DNA from: CBDCWT01 sp965223305 | Lineage (GTDB): Bacteria; Planctomycetota; Planctomycetia; Pirellulales; Pirellulaceae | Length of the DNA: 64,000 bases | Reading direction: 5' to 3' | NCBI GenBank assembly: GCA_965223305.1 | Contig: CBDCWT010000079.1 | Coordinates: 124,001 to 188,000 of the forward strand | In this document: piece by piece, positions 1-8,667 of the stretch | Layout of the letters: each line of letters starts with the position of its first letter | How positions within the stretch are numbered: position 1 is the stretch's first letter | The notes under the pieces: model-generated | What the model was told of the DNA's origin: nothing | Databases searched by the model: none | What the model saw: the letters and a program-made list of their open reading frames with translations, nothing else | Position numbers and translations under genes: made by a program

Positions 1-1601
1 ATTCCTGTATCGGCCACCTTCAACACCACCCAAGAATTCTCGAGTTGCCAGCCAACTGTGATCGTGCCCCCGGCAGGCGTGTACTTGATCGCATTGTCGA
101 CGAGATTCTTGACAATTGAATGCAAACCCCTCTCGTCGGCGCGGACCATCAGCGACTCGACGGGTGGCTCGACCTGCAGCGAGATTTGTTTGAGCTCTAC
201 GGCGCGGCGGTACTGCGAGACGGTGTCGGCAACGACCTCCGCGACTGGGACGCTGGACACGTCAAACGACTCGCGACCTGACTCGATCCTCGCGATCTGC
301 AGCATGTCGAGAATCAATTCTTGCAGGCGATCGGCCTGTTCTTCGATGCGAGCAACAAAGTTCAGGTTGTTTTCGGAGTCGTTGACGGCTCCCAGCCGCA
401 GTGTCTCGGCGTAAGCCTTGATCGCCGCCAGCGGCGTTTTCAACTCGTGGGAGACGTTGGCTACGAACTCCTGCCGCAGGTTTTCGAGTCTCCGGAGCTC
501 GGTTGCGTCGTGTAGCATCACGACCGCACCTGGCGACGGGACCCCGGGCAGAGCGCCCGCTCGGACGGCAAGTGTCCGGCGGACAACTCCCGACGACTCG
601 AACTCCGCGCGCGCCGGCTGGCCGGTTTGCAGGCATTGCTGGACGGCATCGTGCAGCGGCCGGCTGCGGGAGACTTCTAGCAGTGGCCTACCGATGGCAT
701 CCTCGGTGACAAAATCGAGTAGCGTCCGACAGGCAGCGTTGGCCAATACGATTCGTTCATTGGCGTCGACGGCGATGATCCCATCATCCATACTGCTAAA
801 GATCGTGGCCATTTGGCTGTTGTTCTCGCGCAGCTGTCCGACACGTTCCGAGAGCCGCTGCCGCATCTGGTTGAAAGCTCGAGCAAGCCGCCCGACCTCA
901 TCGTGGCTTGATACGGAAACGGAGTCACTTTCCTCGCCGCTGGAGATCGCCCGCGCTCGTTCGGCCAGCTGCGTGAGGGGATGGACGATCCTGGCCGTGA
1001 CGAAATGCAGCACCAGCGCCGAGACGGCTGCTACACTTAGCGCGTACAGCCAGAGGGTCCGGCGGATTGCCAGGATGCGTGCATTGATTGCGTCGAGCGG
1101 CACTGCGACACGTACGTAGGCAACCGGTTCTCCTGAGTTCATGGCCAATGGAATCGCCAGATAGAGCATTTCGATGCCCAGTGTGGGACTTTGTCGTTTG
1201 TCGGTCCCCCGCCCGGTGGCGCGGGCATTGATCAACTCCTGGCGGTTGGCATGATTGATCATCGACGTCGGATCGCGCTGGGAGTCAGCGAGTACACTTC
1301 CGTCTGCGTCGATCACTGTGAGCCGAGTTGGGGTTTCTTTGGCGAGCTGCTCGACGAGGCTCCGAATGCGTTCCCGGTCTTTCTTGCTCCAACTTTCGCC
1401 GAGGTCAGCTTGCTCCGCACTGCGGCCTGCGAGAATGTAGCTCCTCAACAGAGCGGCTTCGCCTTCCAGCCGACGCTGCACCTGCTCTTCAACCTCTTGA
1501 CGTTGCCAGGAGTTGATTCCGATCAACACTCCCGCAGCCAGCACAAGATTGGAACCCACCAAAACCAGAAACAGCTTCCAGTAGATAGGGAACGACCACA
1601 T
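1..1601 (-). CDS. PhoR-like sensor histidine kinase (partial, C-terminus off window)
   Basis: Membrane sensor kinase expected to autophosphorylate on His and pass the phosphate to a response regulator that is not in the window. The ATG at 1601 opens MWSFPIYWKLFLVLVG, a first membrane helix (about residues 8-30). A roughly 140-residue extracytoplasmic region, a second helix, a HAMP segment and a PAS-like stretch (MATIFSSMDDGIIAVDA) follow. The phospho-acceptor motif NVSHELKTPLAAIK places the His at about residue 385. The ATPase domain is cut at the left edge just after its G1 box (VADTG). The order matches PhoR-type kinases, but phosphate sensing is not shown by the sequence. Confidence 0.88.
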   Translation of the reverse strand, partial: MWSFPIYWKLFLVLVGSNLVLAAGVLIGINSWQRQEVEEQVQRRLEGEAALLRSYILAGRSAEQADLGESWSKKDRERIRSLVEQLAKETPTRLTVIDADGSVLADSQRDPTSMINHANRQELINARATGRGTDKRQSPTLGIEMLYLAIPLAMNSGEPVAYVRVAVPLDAINARILAIRRTLWLYALSVAAVSALVLHFVTARIVHPLTQLAERARAISSGEESDSVSVSSHDEVGRLARAFNQMRQRLSERVGQLRENNSQMATIFSSMDDGIIAVDANERIVLANAACRTLLDFVTEDAIGRPLLEVSRSRPLHDAVQQCLQTGQPARAEFESSGVVRRTLAVRAGALPGVPSPGAVVMLHDATELRRLENLRQEFVANVSHELKTPLAAIKAYAETLRLGAVNDSENNLNFVARIEEQADRLQELILDMLQIARIESGRESFDVSSVPVAEVVADTVSQYRRAVELKQISLQVEPPVESLMVRADERGLHSIVKNLVDNAIKYTPAGGTITVGWQLENSWVVLKVADTG

Positions 1602-1707
1602 GGCATCTACCCCAGCGTTACCGGTCTATCGTGGGCGATAACAGAGCTGAACGCCCGGAGCCCTACCGGCTCGGGACGGCACAACCAGTTTGCTTGCCAC
1701 GCAGCGC

Positions 1708-2217
1708 TCATGTCCGGCAGGTATTGGGATCGCCGGTCCGATCCAAGATTCGAAACACGTGTGCAAAGTCGTTTTTCGCGTCTGCCGGAGCACTCGACTC
1801 CGAGACGGCAGTCCATCTGCTGTAGTCAAACGGAGGAAAAAAGGTATCTCCCTGGACCTCGCCTACTACTTCGGTCAAATACACCCGATCTGCGAGGGGC
1901 AATGCCTGGGCATAAATCTCCGCACCGCCGATCACAAATACCTCGTCGTCCTCTGGTGCCACCAGGAGCGCCTCGCGAAGGCTGCGGACGACAACGGCAC
2001 CAGCCGCACGGTAAGCTGCCTGGCGCGTGATCACGATCGAGACTCGGCCGGGTAAGGGCCGCCCAATCGACTCATATGTCTTACGACCCATCACAATGTG
2101 GTGGCCCATCGTAAGCTTCTTGAAACGCCTTAGGTCGTCCGATAGACGCCATGGCAGGCCGCCCTGGTATCCGATCACACGCTCTTTTGTCATAGCAACG
2201 ATGATGGAGATTCTCAT
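1708..2217 (-). CDS. folA: dihydrofolate reductase
   Basis: NADPH-dependent reduction of dihydrofolate to tetrahydrofolate in the cytoplasm, supplying the cofactor for thyA just upstream. The second Met (2217, MRISIIVAMTKERVIG) is preferred over the Met six codons earlier because DHFRs start directly with this first beta strand. Family motifs are GGLPWRLSDDLRRFK (substrate pocket), MGRKTYESIGRPLPGR (cofactor loop) and VFVIGGAEIYAQALP. The length of 169 residues is typical. The tail past about residue 155 is not conserved. Confidence 0.93.
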   Translation of the reverse strand: MRISIIVAMTKERVIGYQGGLPWRLSDDLRRFKKLTMGHHIVMGRKTYESIGRPLPGRVSIVITRQAAYRAAGAVVVRSLREALLVAPEDDEVFVIGGAEIYAQALPLADRVYLTEVVGEVQGDTFFPPFDYSRWTAVSESSAPADAKNDFAHVFRILDRTGDPNTCRT

Positions 2218-2238
2218 ACTTGAGTGGCCCAACAATCA

Positions 2239-2308
2239 GTTGCCGATGTCCCCCAACCCGCCCTCTCCCCCGGCTATTCTCGCTACGCGAGGCAGGGGAG
2301 TCGGCAAC
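2239..2308. repeat. imperfect stem-loop between thyA and folA
   Basis: GTTGCCGA-tg-TCCCC (2239-2253) pairs with GGGGA-g-TCGGCAAC (2295-2308), a stem of about 13 pairs filling most of the intergenic space. There is no T-tract. The right-arm 14-mer GCGAGGCAGGGGAG (2287-2300) recurs at 14872-14885, also followed by GTCGGCAA, so this is probably a dispersed repeat and not a dedicated terminator. Confidence 0.5.
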
Positions 2309-2326
2309 CTATTGTTTTGCATCGCC

Positions 2327-3121
2327 TTAGACGGCAACCGCTGCCCGAATGTGTGGGTGAGGTTCGTAGTTTTCTAGACGGACGTCCGCGTAATCGAAGT
2401 CGAAGATCGACTGCTTGTCGGGATTGAGATGTACCTTCGGTGCTGCTCTTGGAGCACGCTCCAGTTGAAGATCGGCCTGTTTCAGATGGTTGGTGTAGAG
2501 GTGGGCGTCACCGAGTGTGTGAATGAACTCACCTGGTTTTAGTCCGGTCACTTGGGCCACCAGCAGTGTCAACAGAGCGTACGAGGCAATGTTGAAGGGA
2601 ACGCCGAGGAATACATCGGCGCTGCGCTGATACAGCTGACACGACAGCCTTTGGTCGGCGACATAGAACTGAAAGAGCAAGTGACAAGGCGGCAGCGCCA
2701 TCTCCGCGAGTTGACCTACGTTCCATGCGCTGACGATCAATCTACGGGACTCTGGGTTGGCCCGAATCTGCTTAACGACTTCGGCCATCTGGTCAATGTT
2801 GTCGCCGGACTGTGTAGGCCAACTGCGCCATTGGTAACCGTAAATTGGACCCAATTGGCCCTCCTCGTCGGCCCACTCGTCCCAGATCGTAACGCCATTT
2901 TCCCGGAGGTAGTCGACCGAGGTTTCCCCGCGGAGAAACCAAAGCAGCTCGTAGACGATCGACTTCCAGTGGAGCTTTTTGGTGGTCAACAAGGGGAAGC
3001 CTGCCGCCAAATCAAACCGCATCTGATAGCCGAAGATACTGCGTGTTCCGGTTCCCGTGCGATCCGACTTAGCCACTCCCTCGTCCCGGACTTTGGTTAA
3101 CAGCTCTAAATACTGGCGCAT
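2327..3121 (-). CDS. thyA: thymidylate synthase
   Basis: Converts dUMP to dTMP with methylene-tetrahydrofolate, producing the dihydrofolate that FolA recycles. The ATG at 3121 (MRQYLELLTKVRDEG) gives 264 residues, the common ThyA length; the open frame upstream of it overlaps the neighbouring methyltransferase gene and is not ThyA-like. Motifs seen: DRTGTGTRSIFG, the active-site Cys in MALPPCHLLFQFYV, CQLYQRSADVFLGVPFNIAS and the final MAAVAV-like end (HIRAAVAV). It lies 109 bp upstream of folA on the same strand, a frequent pairing. Confidence 0.96.
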   Translation of the reverse strand: MRQYLELLTKVRDEGVAKSDRTGTGTRSIFGYQMRFDLAAGFPLLTTKKLHWKSIVYELLWFLRGETSVDYLRENGVTIWDEWADEEGQLGPIYGYQWRSWPTQSGDNIDQMAEVVKQIRANPESRRLIVSAWNVGQLAEMALPPCHLLFQFYVADQRLSCQLYQRSADVFLGVPFNIASYALLTLLVAQVTGLKPGEFIHTLGDAHLYTNHLKQADLQLERAPRAAPKVHLNPDKQSIFDFDYADVRLENYEPHPHIRAAVAV

Positions 3122-3131
3122 GCGATGTTGA

Positions 3132-3785
3132 CTACTTCCTGAGAATCCAAGTCCAGTGACGGTCGCTCGTTGCTTGAACGCTCGCCGGGTCGAAACCCAT
3201 CTCCTGCACATGTGCACGGACTTCATCGACCGTCAACGCAGCGTGTAAGGAATCGCTGAACATCTTCTGTTGAGAATCGCTGTCATGACCTGCGTACTTG
3301 TGCACAAGTTCCTCGAGGTGCGCTTGGTCGACAGGCCGGATCAAATCGCGGAAGAAGACGAGCCGCTGAGCAACTCGAGCCGCCTCGCGGAGAAGCACCC
3401 CGGGTTCGGGAACGTGGTGCACAATGCTGTTGGAGATCACGACCTCGAAATATTCGTCCCGATACGGCAGTTCCTTTCCATCGACCTGAGCAAGCACTAT
3501 GCGATCGACGAACCCGCCGATTTCCACATTGTAGCGAGCCACCTCGAGCATCGGGATGGAAAGGTCGACCGCCATCACACGGCACTCGTCCAGTCTCTTG
3601 CAGAGCTCGACGGGAATCAATGCGGTCCCGGTCCCCAGGTCGAGAATGTCACCGCTGTCGACTCCGGCCGCGATGAGATCTTCTACGAACTGTTGATTTA
3701 CAGCCGAATGGTCCATTTCGTCGTAGTCAGACGCTACGACGTGCGAGTCCATTACTTCCGGTTCAAGAATACGCGATAGCGCCAT
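3132..3785 (-). CDS. class I SAM-dependent methyltransferase
   Basis: Predicted cytoplasmic Rossmann-fold methyltransferase of 217 residues. The SAM-binding motif I is ILDLGTGTALIPVEL (residues about 46-60), followed by the acidic end of beta 2 in MAVDLSIPMLEVA and a motif-IV-like VISNSIVHHVPEP. The substrate is not evident. It is 10 bp from thyA and 14 bp from the permease, so the permease, methyltransferase, thyA and folA genes may be co-transcribed. Confidence 0.8.
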   Translation of the reverse strand: MALSRILEPEVMDSHVVASDYDEMDHSAVNQQFVEDLIAAGVDSGDILDLGTGTALIPVELCKRLDECRVMAVDLSIPMLEVARYNVEIGGFVDRIVLAQVDGKELPYRDEYFEVVISNSIVHHVPEPGVLLREAARVAQRLVFFRDLIRPVDQAHLEELVHKYAGHDSDSQQKMFSDSLHAALTVDEVRAHVQEMGFDPASVQATSDRHWTWILRK

Positions 3786-3799
3786 GGATCAAGGCACCT

Positions 3800-5425
3800 T
3801 TATGAATCCTCAGATTCTTGGGCCGGCTCGATCCGGCAGCAGTAGTTCCACAGAAGTAGCAGCCCGCTCGTCAGGAGATAGCCGCCGGAAAACCCAATTG
3901 GAACGTGCCTGACGGCGGCGTCAAGGTTCCAGGGCAGGAACATGGCAGCTCCCGGGAGGGGCGAGTGGATGACGCCGAACAAGCTGCAGAGCCCGGCGCA
4001 AGCGAAAAAAACTGACGCCATCGGCAATCGCCGATCGATCAGCGTGGCCAACGCCGAGGCCCAGAGGAGACTGGTGACGATGAAACCACTGGCCATCACG
4101 CGGACCGTTTCCAGCTCCAAACGCAGGGGCGCGCTCAGCTGCTCGTCGGTGACGCCCAGGCCAGCCATTTCGCCGAGCAGCTTGTCGACGTAGATCGACG
4201 ACAGTGCGGCAAGAGCCGGCAGACAGGCGATCGCTACCGCGGCATAGTGACGGACCGGCGTGGCATGGAAGCTCTGAGCAGTGATCTCCAGGCCGATAAA
4301 CACCAGGATCGGGAAAACCGCCGCTTTCGGAATCACCAGGTAGAGATAGCCGAAGTAGCCGATCAGGCCGGCGCCGCCAACGAAAAGCGCGGTCGCCAGG
4401 GTGTAGGCTGCCCGACCGCCCATCGCCTTGTACGCCGGATGTCCTATGTAAGGCGTCGTCTGAATCACCCCGCCGCACAAACCTGCAATCAGCGTAGCAA
4501 ACGCCTCCACCCCGACGACACTGTTCGTGTCATATTCGTCGCCTGCCGCAGCTGCACTCTCGGTACAGTCGATGCCGCCCACTACGGTGGCCAACGCGAA
4601 GGGAATCACGATCGGCAGATAAACCAGCGAGTCGCCGAGTACCCTTAACCACTCGAAACGGAATACGGTCATCCATCCCGTCGGCCAGAGCGACTCGGCG
4701 GGGGGAAAACTCGCTGCAGCAACGTCACCGAGTAATCCCGTCCACTTCATCAAGTAGTAGAGCGCGCCGCCGACCAGCAACGCAGCGAGGGCCCCAGGCA
4801 ATCGTCCTGGAAATCGAACGCGAGCCACCAGGGTGGTCAACACGACGGCGAGGGAAACCAAGCCGACCAGGGGGTAGTGGAGGATCTCCAGTAGCGGGAG
4901 GAAGCTGATCAAGACCAGTGCGATCGCCGCCAGGGATCCCAGCAAACCCGCCCGCGGAAGCAAGCGACGAACCCAACTTGCCCCGAAGGAGCAGGCGAGC
5001 TTGAACAGCCCGCTTATGAAGATGGCGCAGATTCCGATGTGCCAGGTATAGAGGGCGGCCTGTTCCTCGGGCAGTGTCTCCCGAGCTGCCGAATACGCCG
5101 GGCCCAGCACGAAAAACACCATGCCAATCGTGCTCGGCGTGTCCAGGCCCAGCGGCATCGCCGTGATGTCGCTCCGGCCGGTGCGCCGAGCCAGCCGGAA
5201 TGCCATGACGAAGAAGAGCAGGTCGCCGACGAGGACACCGATTGCGGTGCCCGGGACCATATGCTGCAGGGCAAAACTTGTAGGAAATCCAAAGACACCA
5301 GCTAGCAGCGCGACGGTTAGCAGGAGGTCCGCGACGTTGTCTAACATCAAGCCAAAGAAGGCGTTAATGTCGCCCGGGGTGGCCCAAATGTAACGTGTTG
5401 TGGACACCTTCCGCCTGCGTGGCAT
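3800..5425 (-). CDS. NCS2-like multipass permease
   Basis: Inner-membrane transporter of 541 residues with about 12-14 hydrophobic segments beginning at FGLMLDNVADLLLTVALL. It resembles the xanthine/uracil/vitamin C permease superfamily in the segments DITAMPLGLDTPSTIG, GGIDCTESAAAAGDEY and GGVIQTTPYIGHPAYKAMGG. The substrate cannot be read from the sequence; a nucleobase would fit the thyA/folA neighbourhood but that is inference. The start ATG is at 5425. Confidence 0.72.
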   Translation of the reverse strand: MPRRRKVSTTRYIWATPGDINAFFGLMLDNVADLLLTVALLAGVFGFPTSFALQHMVPGTAIGVLVGDLLFFVMAFRLARRTGRSDITAMPLGLDTPSTIGMVFFVLGPAYSAARETLPEEQAALYTWHIGICAIFISGLFKLACSFGASWVRRLLPRAGLLGSLAAIALVLISFLPLLEILHYPLVGLVSLAVVLTTLVARVRFPGRLPGALAALLVGGALYYLMKWTGLLGDVAAASFPPAESLWPTGWMTVFRFEWLRVLGDSLVYLPIVIPFALATVVGGIDCTESAAAAGDEYDTNSVVGVEAFATLIAGLCGGVIQTTPYIGHPAYKAMGGRAAYTLATALFVGGAGLIGYFGYLYLVIPKAAVFPILVFIGLEITAQSFHATPVRHYAAVAIACLPALAALSSIYVDKLLGEMAGLGVTDEQLSAPLRLELETVRVMASGFIVTSLLWASALATLIDRRLPMASVFFACAGLCSLFGVIHSPLPGAAMFLPWNLDAAVRHVPIGFSGGYLLTSGLLLLWNYCCRIEPAQESEDS

Positions 5426-5765
5426 AGATCTTGCAACCCAGCTGAAACGTGAGTGTAAGGTGGCTGTACGGGCGTGTCAAACGACCTCCACCAAGCCCTT
5501 GGGCGGCGGTCCAGGCCCGTACGGAGTAAGCCGGTTCTCGCCTGCTACAGAGCTGTAAGGTGTTGTGCTGTCAAGGTTCCGGACAACCAGACGGCATGAC
5601 TATCGGCGCGGGCAGTGGGTCCCCCCAACAGCCGGGAGTTGGCCCTGATTGCAGCGAAATGGAGGGTGTGATTCGCGGTGTGCTGGGCGAATTGGTAGGA
5701 TACGGGTTGCTGCGGCCTTGCCGTCGCGATTGAACTCTTCTCGGTCTACGGACGTACAGACGACG
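5426..5765. other. divergent intergenic region, permease / sigma factor
   Basis: 340 bp between divergent genes, presumably holding promoters for both. The sigma frame stays open upstream to 5649 but with no recognisable protein. No convincing -35/-10 pair, operator or riboswitch was seen. Confidence 0.5.
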
Positions 5766-6476
5766 ATGGCCATCACGATTGAAAAGAAGAAGACGAGCGG
5801 TGTCCAGCGTGCGCACAGACGGCACCTCCATCGGGCCGAGCTAGCGATGGCGTCTGATGAAGAGCTGCTGCTTCGGTATCGCTCGTCGGGGGATCGCAGG
5901 TATTTCTCCGAGCTGGTTGAGCGGTACGAGCGCGAACTGTTCAACTACTTGCGACGGTACCTGGCTCATACCGAGATGGCCGAGGATGTGTTTCAGGCGA
6001 CTTTTCTCCTGATTCACTTGAAGTGCAAGCAGTTTGAGGAGGGGCGCAGATTCCGTCCGTGGTTGTACGCCGTCGCTACGAATGCCGCTATCGATGCGCA
6101 GCGCCGCAACAAACGCCATCGCGCCGTGAGCCTCGATCGCAACGGCGCAAGTTCGGCTGACGATGATACGGCCAGCCTGATCGATCTCCTAGTGAGTGAA
6201 GATCCAGACCCTTTGACTCGTGCCAGCCAACTTGAAAACGGTCAATGGGTTCAACGGGCACTGGACGAGTTGTCCGACCAGATGCGGAGCGTGATCCACC
6301 TGGTGTACTACCAGGGGATGAAGTACCGGGAGGCCGCAGAGGTCCTGCAAATCCCTGTGGGCACCGTCAAGAGCCGGTTGCACGCCGCCATCCACAAGCT
6401 CAACGAACATTGGAACGAGACGCACACATTGGAACGAGACGCACACGGGATAGGTGACGGTGAAAGATCGGGTTAG
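5766..6476 (+). CDS. ECF-type RNA polymerase sigma factor
   Basis: Sigma-70 family regulator of the extracytoplasmic-function type. Region 2 is at about residues 28-95 (ELLLRYRSSGDRRYFSELVE, then MAEDVFQATFLLIHL and FRPWLYAVATNAAIDAQRR). Region 4 is at about 165-215 (ALDELSDQMRSVIHLVYYQG, VPVGTVKSRLHA-like IPVGTVKSRLHAAIHK). ATG 5766 (MAITIEKKK) is the first reasonable start; ATG 5847 (MASDEELLLRY) is a good alternative. The 3' end has been altered by a 19-bp tandem duplication that shifts the frame past an in-frame TAG at 6451, so it now overlaps the downstream gene by 23 nt. Confidence 0.9.
   Translation: MAITIEKKKTSGVQRAHRRHLHRAELAMASDEELLLRYRSSGDRRYFSELVERYERELFNYLRRYLAHTEMAEDVFQATFLLIHLKCKQFEEGRRFRPWLYAVATNAAIDAQRRNKRHRAVSLDRNGASSADDDTASLIDLLVSEDPDPLTRASQLENGQWVQRALDELSDQMRSVIHLVYYQGMKYREAAEVLQIPVGTVKSRLHAAIHKLNEHWNETHTLERDAHGIGDGERSG
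6408..6445 (+). repeat. 19-bp direct tandem duplication at the sigma-factor 3' end
   Basis: CATTGGAACGAGACGCACA occurs twice back to back (6408-6426 and 6427-6445), identical copies. Because 19 is not a multiple of 3 the second copy changes the reading frame. With one copy the sigma ORF would end ...NETHTG at TAG 6451-6453, immediately before the GTG start of the next gene at 6454. Confidence 0.95.
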
Positions 6477-7224
6477 AGAACAACTGCTCGACTACGTCCT
6501 GGGCGCGCTGGATGCTGAGAAACGGGAAGAAGTCGAGCGGCAGCTAGACGACTGTCCGCAGTGGCGGGACGAGCTTGCAGAGATCCAGCGCGGCCTCCAG
6601 CGGCTGTCGGACTTTCGCGAAGACGTTGATCCGCCGAAAGGGCTTGCAAAACGGACGTGTTCTCTGGTCGATTCGCAAGTCAAAGTCCATCGCGTCTGTC
6701 CAGCCTCGGTCGGGTTGACGGCTGCCATGCAGCCGGGAGTTGTGTCAACGGGTCAAGGCCGGATTGCGGAGGTGGTCGTATCCGCCGGGATCTTTTTGGC
6801 TCTCGGCTTACTTTTCTTTCCTGCTGTATCCAACAGTCGGTACGTTGCTCGCCTAACTCAGTGTCACAATAACCTGCGGCTATTGGGTGTCGCCTTGGCT
6901 ACTTATTGCGATCGGGATGCAGGTGACTTTTTCCCGGCGATCCCGTCGACTGGCAAGCGTGCCTTCGCCGGCATCTACGGTCCGATGTTGCGGGATGCGG
7001 GCTACTTGCGAACTCCGAGTCTACTGATTTGTCCGTCCAGCGGCCTCGTCGATTCACGTGACGACTTCTACATTCCGTCTTTGGACGAAGTCGACGCTGC
7101 GTCGGAACTAGAGCTGGTAGCGATACGCCGCCGGGCCGGCGGCAGCTACGGATATAACCTGGGATACGTCGAGGATGGGGTACTGCGTTCACCCCGCAAT
7201 GCGGCCGATTCAATTTCGCGGTGA
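6454..7224 (+). CDS. anti-sigma-like membrane protein with pseudopilin-like domain (5' part of a frameshifted gene)
   Basis: Probable membrane partner of the preceding sigma factor. The N-terminus (LLDYVLGALDAEKREEVERQ, then CPQWRDELAEI) resembles zf-HC2-type anti-sigma domains but lacks the H-x3-C-x2-C zinc motif. A single membrane helix lies at about residues 107-128 (VVVSAGIFLALGLLFFPAVS). The following RVARLTQ-like segment (ARLTQCHNNLRLLGVALATY) is typical of planctomycete DUF1559/pseudopilin-like periplasmic domains. The start is GTG 6454. The frame stops at 7224, but the expected C-terminus continues in another frame from about 7200. Confidence 0.72.
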   Translation: MTVKDRVREQLLDYVLGALDAEKREEVERQLDDCPQWRDELAEIQRGLQRLSDFREDVDPPKGLAKRTCSLVDSQVKVHRVCPASVGLTAAMQPGVVSTGQGRIAEVVVSAGIFLALGLLFFPAVSNSRYVARLTQCHNNLRLLGVALATYCDRDAGDFFPAIPSTGKRAFAGIYGPMLRDAGYLRTPSLLICPSSGLVDSRDDFYIPSLDEVDAASELELVAIRRRAGGSYGYNLGYVEDGVLRSPRNAADSISR

Positions 7225-7469
7225 TGTCGGATGCACCAGTAGTCTTGCCGGACGGCCATCAGAGCTCGAACCACCGCGGGCTCGGACAGAACTTGCTGTT
7301 CGAGGACGGGAGCATCCGGTACGTCGTTGGGAGTCCGGACTATGCCGACCATCCGTTCCGAAACCACTTCGGCGTTGTCGAAGCGGGGGTGAACGACTAC
7401 GACGCTGTGATCGCGCCGAGTCCGGTACCGCCTCTGATTCGATTTATCTCGCATCGAGGTGGTCGATAG
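7221..7469 (+). CDS. H-x-DG C-terminal part of the frameshifted anti-sigma-like protein
   Basis: This frame carries LLPDG-like VVLPDGHQSSNHRGLGQN followed by LLFEDGSIRYV, the C-terminal H-x(9-10)-DG motif found at the end of planctomycete pseudopilin-like proteins. It continues upstream without a stop (RFNFAVMSDAPVV), so joining the two frames needs one extra base near 7195-7215. A TGATG overlap at 7222-7226 would also allow coupled translation of a separate short protein, but 82 residues starting inside a domain makes a frameshift (real or assembly) more likely. Confidence 0.6.
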   Translation: MMSDAPVVLPDGHQSSNHRGLGQNLLFEDGSIRYVVGSPDYADHPFRNHFGVVEAGVNDYDAVIAPSPVPPLIRFISHRGGR

Positions 7470-7772
7470 GATTCGGACGTTGCCAAATGTCACCCACCGC
7501 GGGCTCGCTACGGACTGGTTGACGTTGGCGTAACTCTCCTCCTGTTGCCAGTTTGCGTGCTGGCAATCCAGGTTCCTGCCGGCGGCCGCCCGCCTTTGGC
7601 CTCCCGTTTGCAACCTCTTCTTTGCCACGTTTGATGACTTGCTCGTCACGGTGCCTTCCGCGGCCATGTCCCGCCACCGTGGTGAACCCAGAAGACTCGC
7701 GGAGAGAGGGCTCCGGTCCCCTCGGGCCCTCGCCCGCCGGTCTTGTTCTTCTATCTAAGACAGAGTTAACGG
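7470..7772. other. intergenic region without recognised gene
   Basis: About 300 bp between the anti-sigma-like gene and the next plus-strand gene. It contains GC-rich inverted segments (about 7695-7740, CTCCGGTCCCCTCGGGCCCT) but no convincing ORF, terminator with T-tract or promoter. Confidence 0.45.
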
Positions 7773-8627
7773 ATGCACGCTAGTCAACTTGTGGAATGGA
7801 GCGCCTTGCTTGCAGCTAATAGCCGACTGTTGTTGGCGTCGAATACTGGGCTGCGGGCCGAGGGGCTCGAACAGTACTGGATCGCTTCCAAATGCCGCCT
7901 CGACCGCTGGGGCATGGCGCTCACCATGTACTCGACTCGAGTTCGCTCGGGGCGAACCGACACCGCTGCTTTGTGGCACGAGCTGCGACCAGTGCTGGAA
8001 GAGGTCTTCTTGAGCGAGATGTTGACACGGGTCTGGACGGCCATTTGTTGTGCTGCCGACCGGGGTCTACCGCACGACGAATGCGAAGCCTCTCCGGTAG
8101 CCAGGAACGTGCTCGCCGGCCACATCGAGGCCACCAGCCGCGCGATGAAGCTCATTGCGCAGGAGCAGGGCACGCCGACCGACGAGGCGATCGTGCTGAA
8201 TCGACTTCGGCGAACCAACGAGCGCTGGACGGATTTGCTGTTAGGTCTCTGTGATCGCTCGGGCGATTCGCGCGAGTTCTCGCACAGCGAACAACGGCTG
8301 ACAACCTTCGCCAGGGCAGGTCGCCAGGTAGGCATTATTCCCCGTTCAGCCCTGATCGCAGCCATCCGGATGGCTTTCCGGCCGGGACGTTCAGCAAGCT
8401 CAGAGAACGCGAGCACAAACCGGCGAATTGTGGGCGGTATCCTGGCCTGCTTCGGCCCGGAACACTTCGGTGCCACGGGGACACCGTATCCGTATTCGAT
8501 CGCACGGCTGTACGAAGCCACCGCTGACGTGCACGGAGTGCTCGATCTACACGAACCGGGCGAGAGCCCAGACGTCCCTGGAAAAGAAGTACACCCCGCT
8601 CGTCGCCACACGGACCGCTTTCAGTAG
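7773..8627 (+). CDS. hypothetical protein, helical, 284 residues
   Basis: I do not recognise the family. The protein is predominantly alpha-helical by composition, has no signal peptide or membrane segment, and contains charged helices such as FARAGRQVGIIPRS and NRLRRTNERWTDLLLGL. The plus-strand frame is preferred over a 275-residue open frame on the opposite strand because that one is rich in Ser/Arg and low in hydrophobic periodicity, as shadows are. The next gene is convergent, 40 bp away. The start is ATG 7773. Confidence 0.6.
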   Translation: MHASQLVEWSALLAANSRLLLASNTGLRAEGLEQYWIASKCRLDRWGMALTMYSTRVRSGRTDTAALWHELRPVLEEVFLSEMLTRVWTAICCAADRGLPHDECEASPVARNVLAGHIEATSRAMKLIAQEQGTPTDEAIVLNRLRRTNERWTDLLLGLCDRSGDSREFSHSEQRLTTFARAGRQVGIIPRSALIAAIRMAFRPGRSASSENASTNRRIVGGILACFGPEHFGATGTPYPYSIARLYEATADVHGVLDLHEPGESPDVPGKEVHPARRHTDRFQ

Positions 8628-8667
8628 CGCCGATCGACGAGCACCTTCTTGGCTTCGTTCACGAACT

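Noticed and set aside
7784..8611. 275-residue open frame on the minus strand
   Set aside because: Ser/Arg-rich shadow of the plus-strand hypothetical gene; a GC-rich codon pattern explains its openness.
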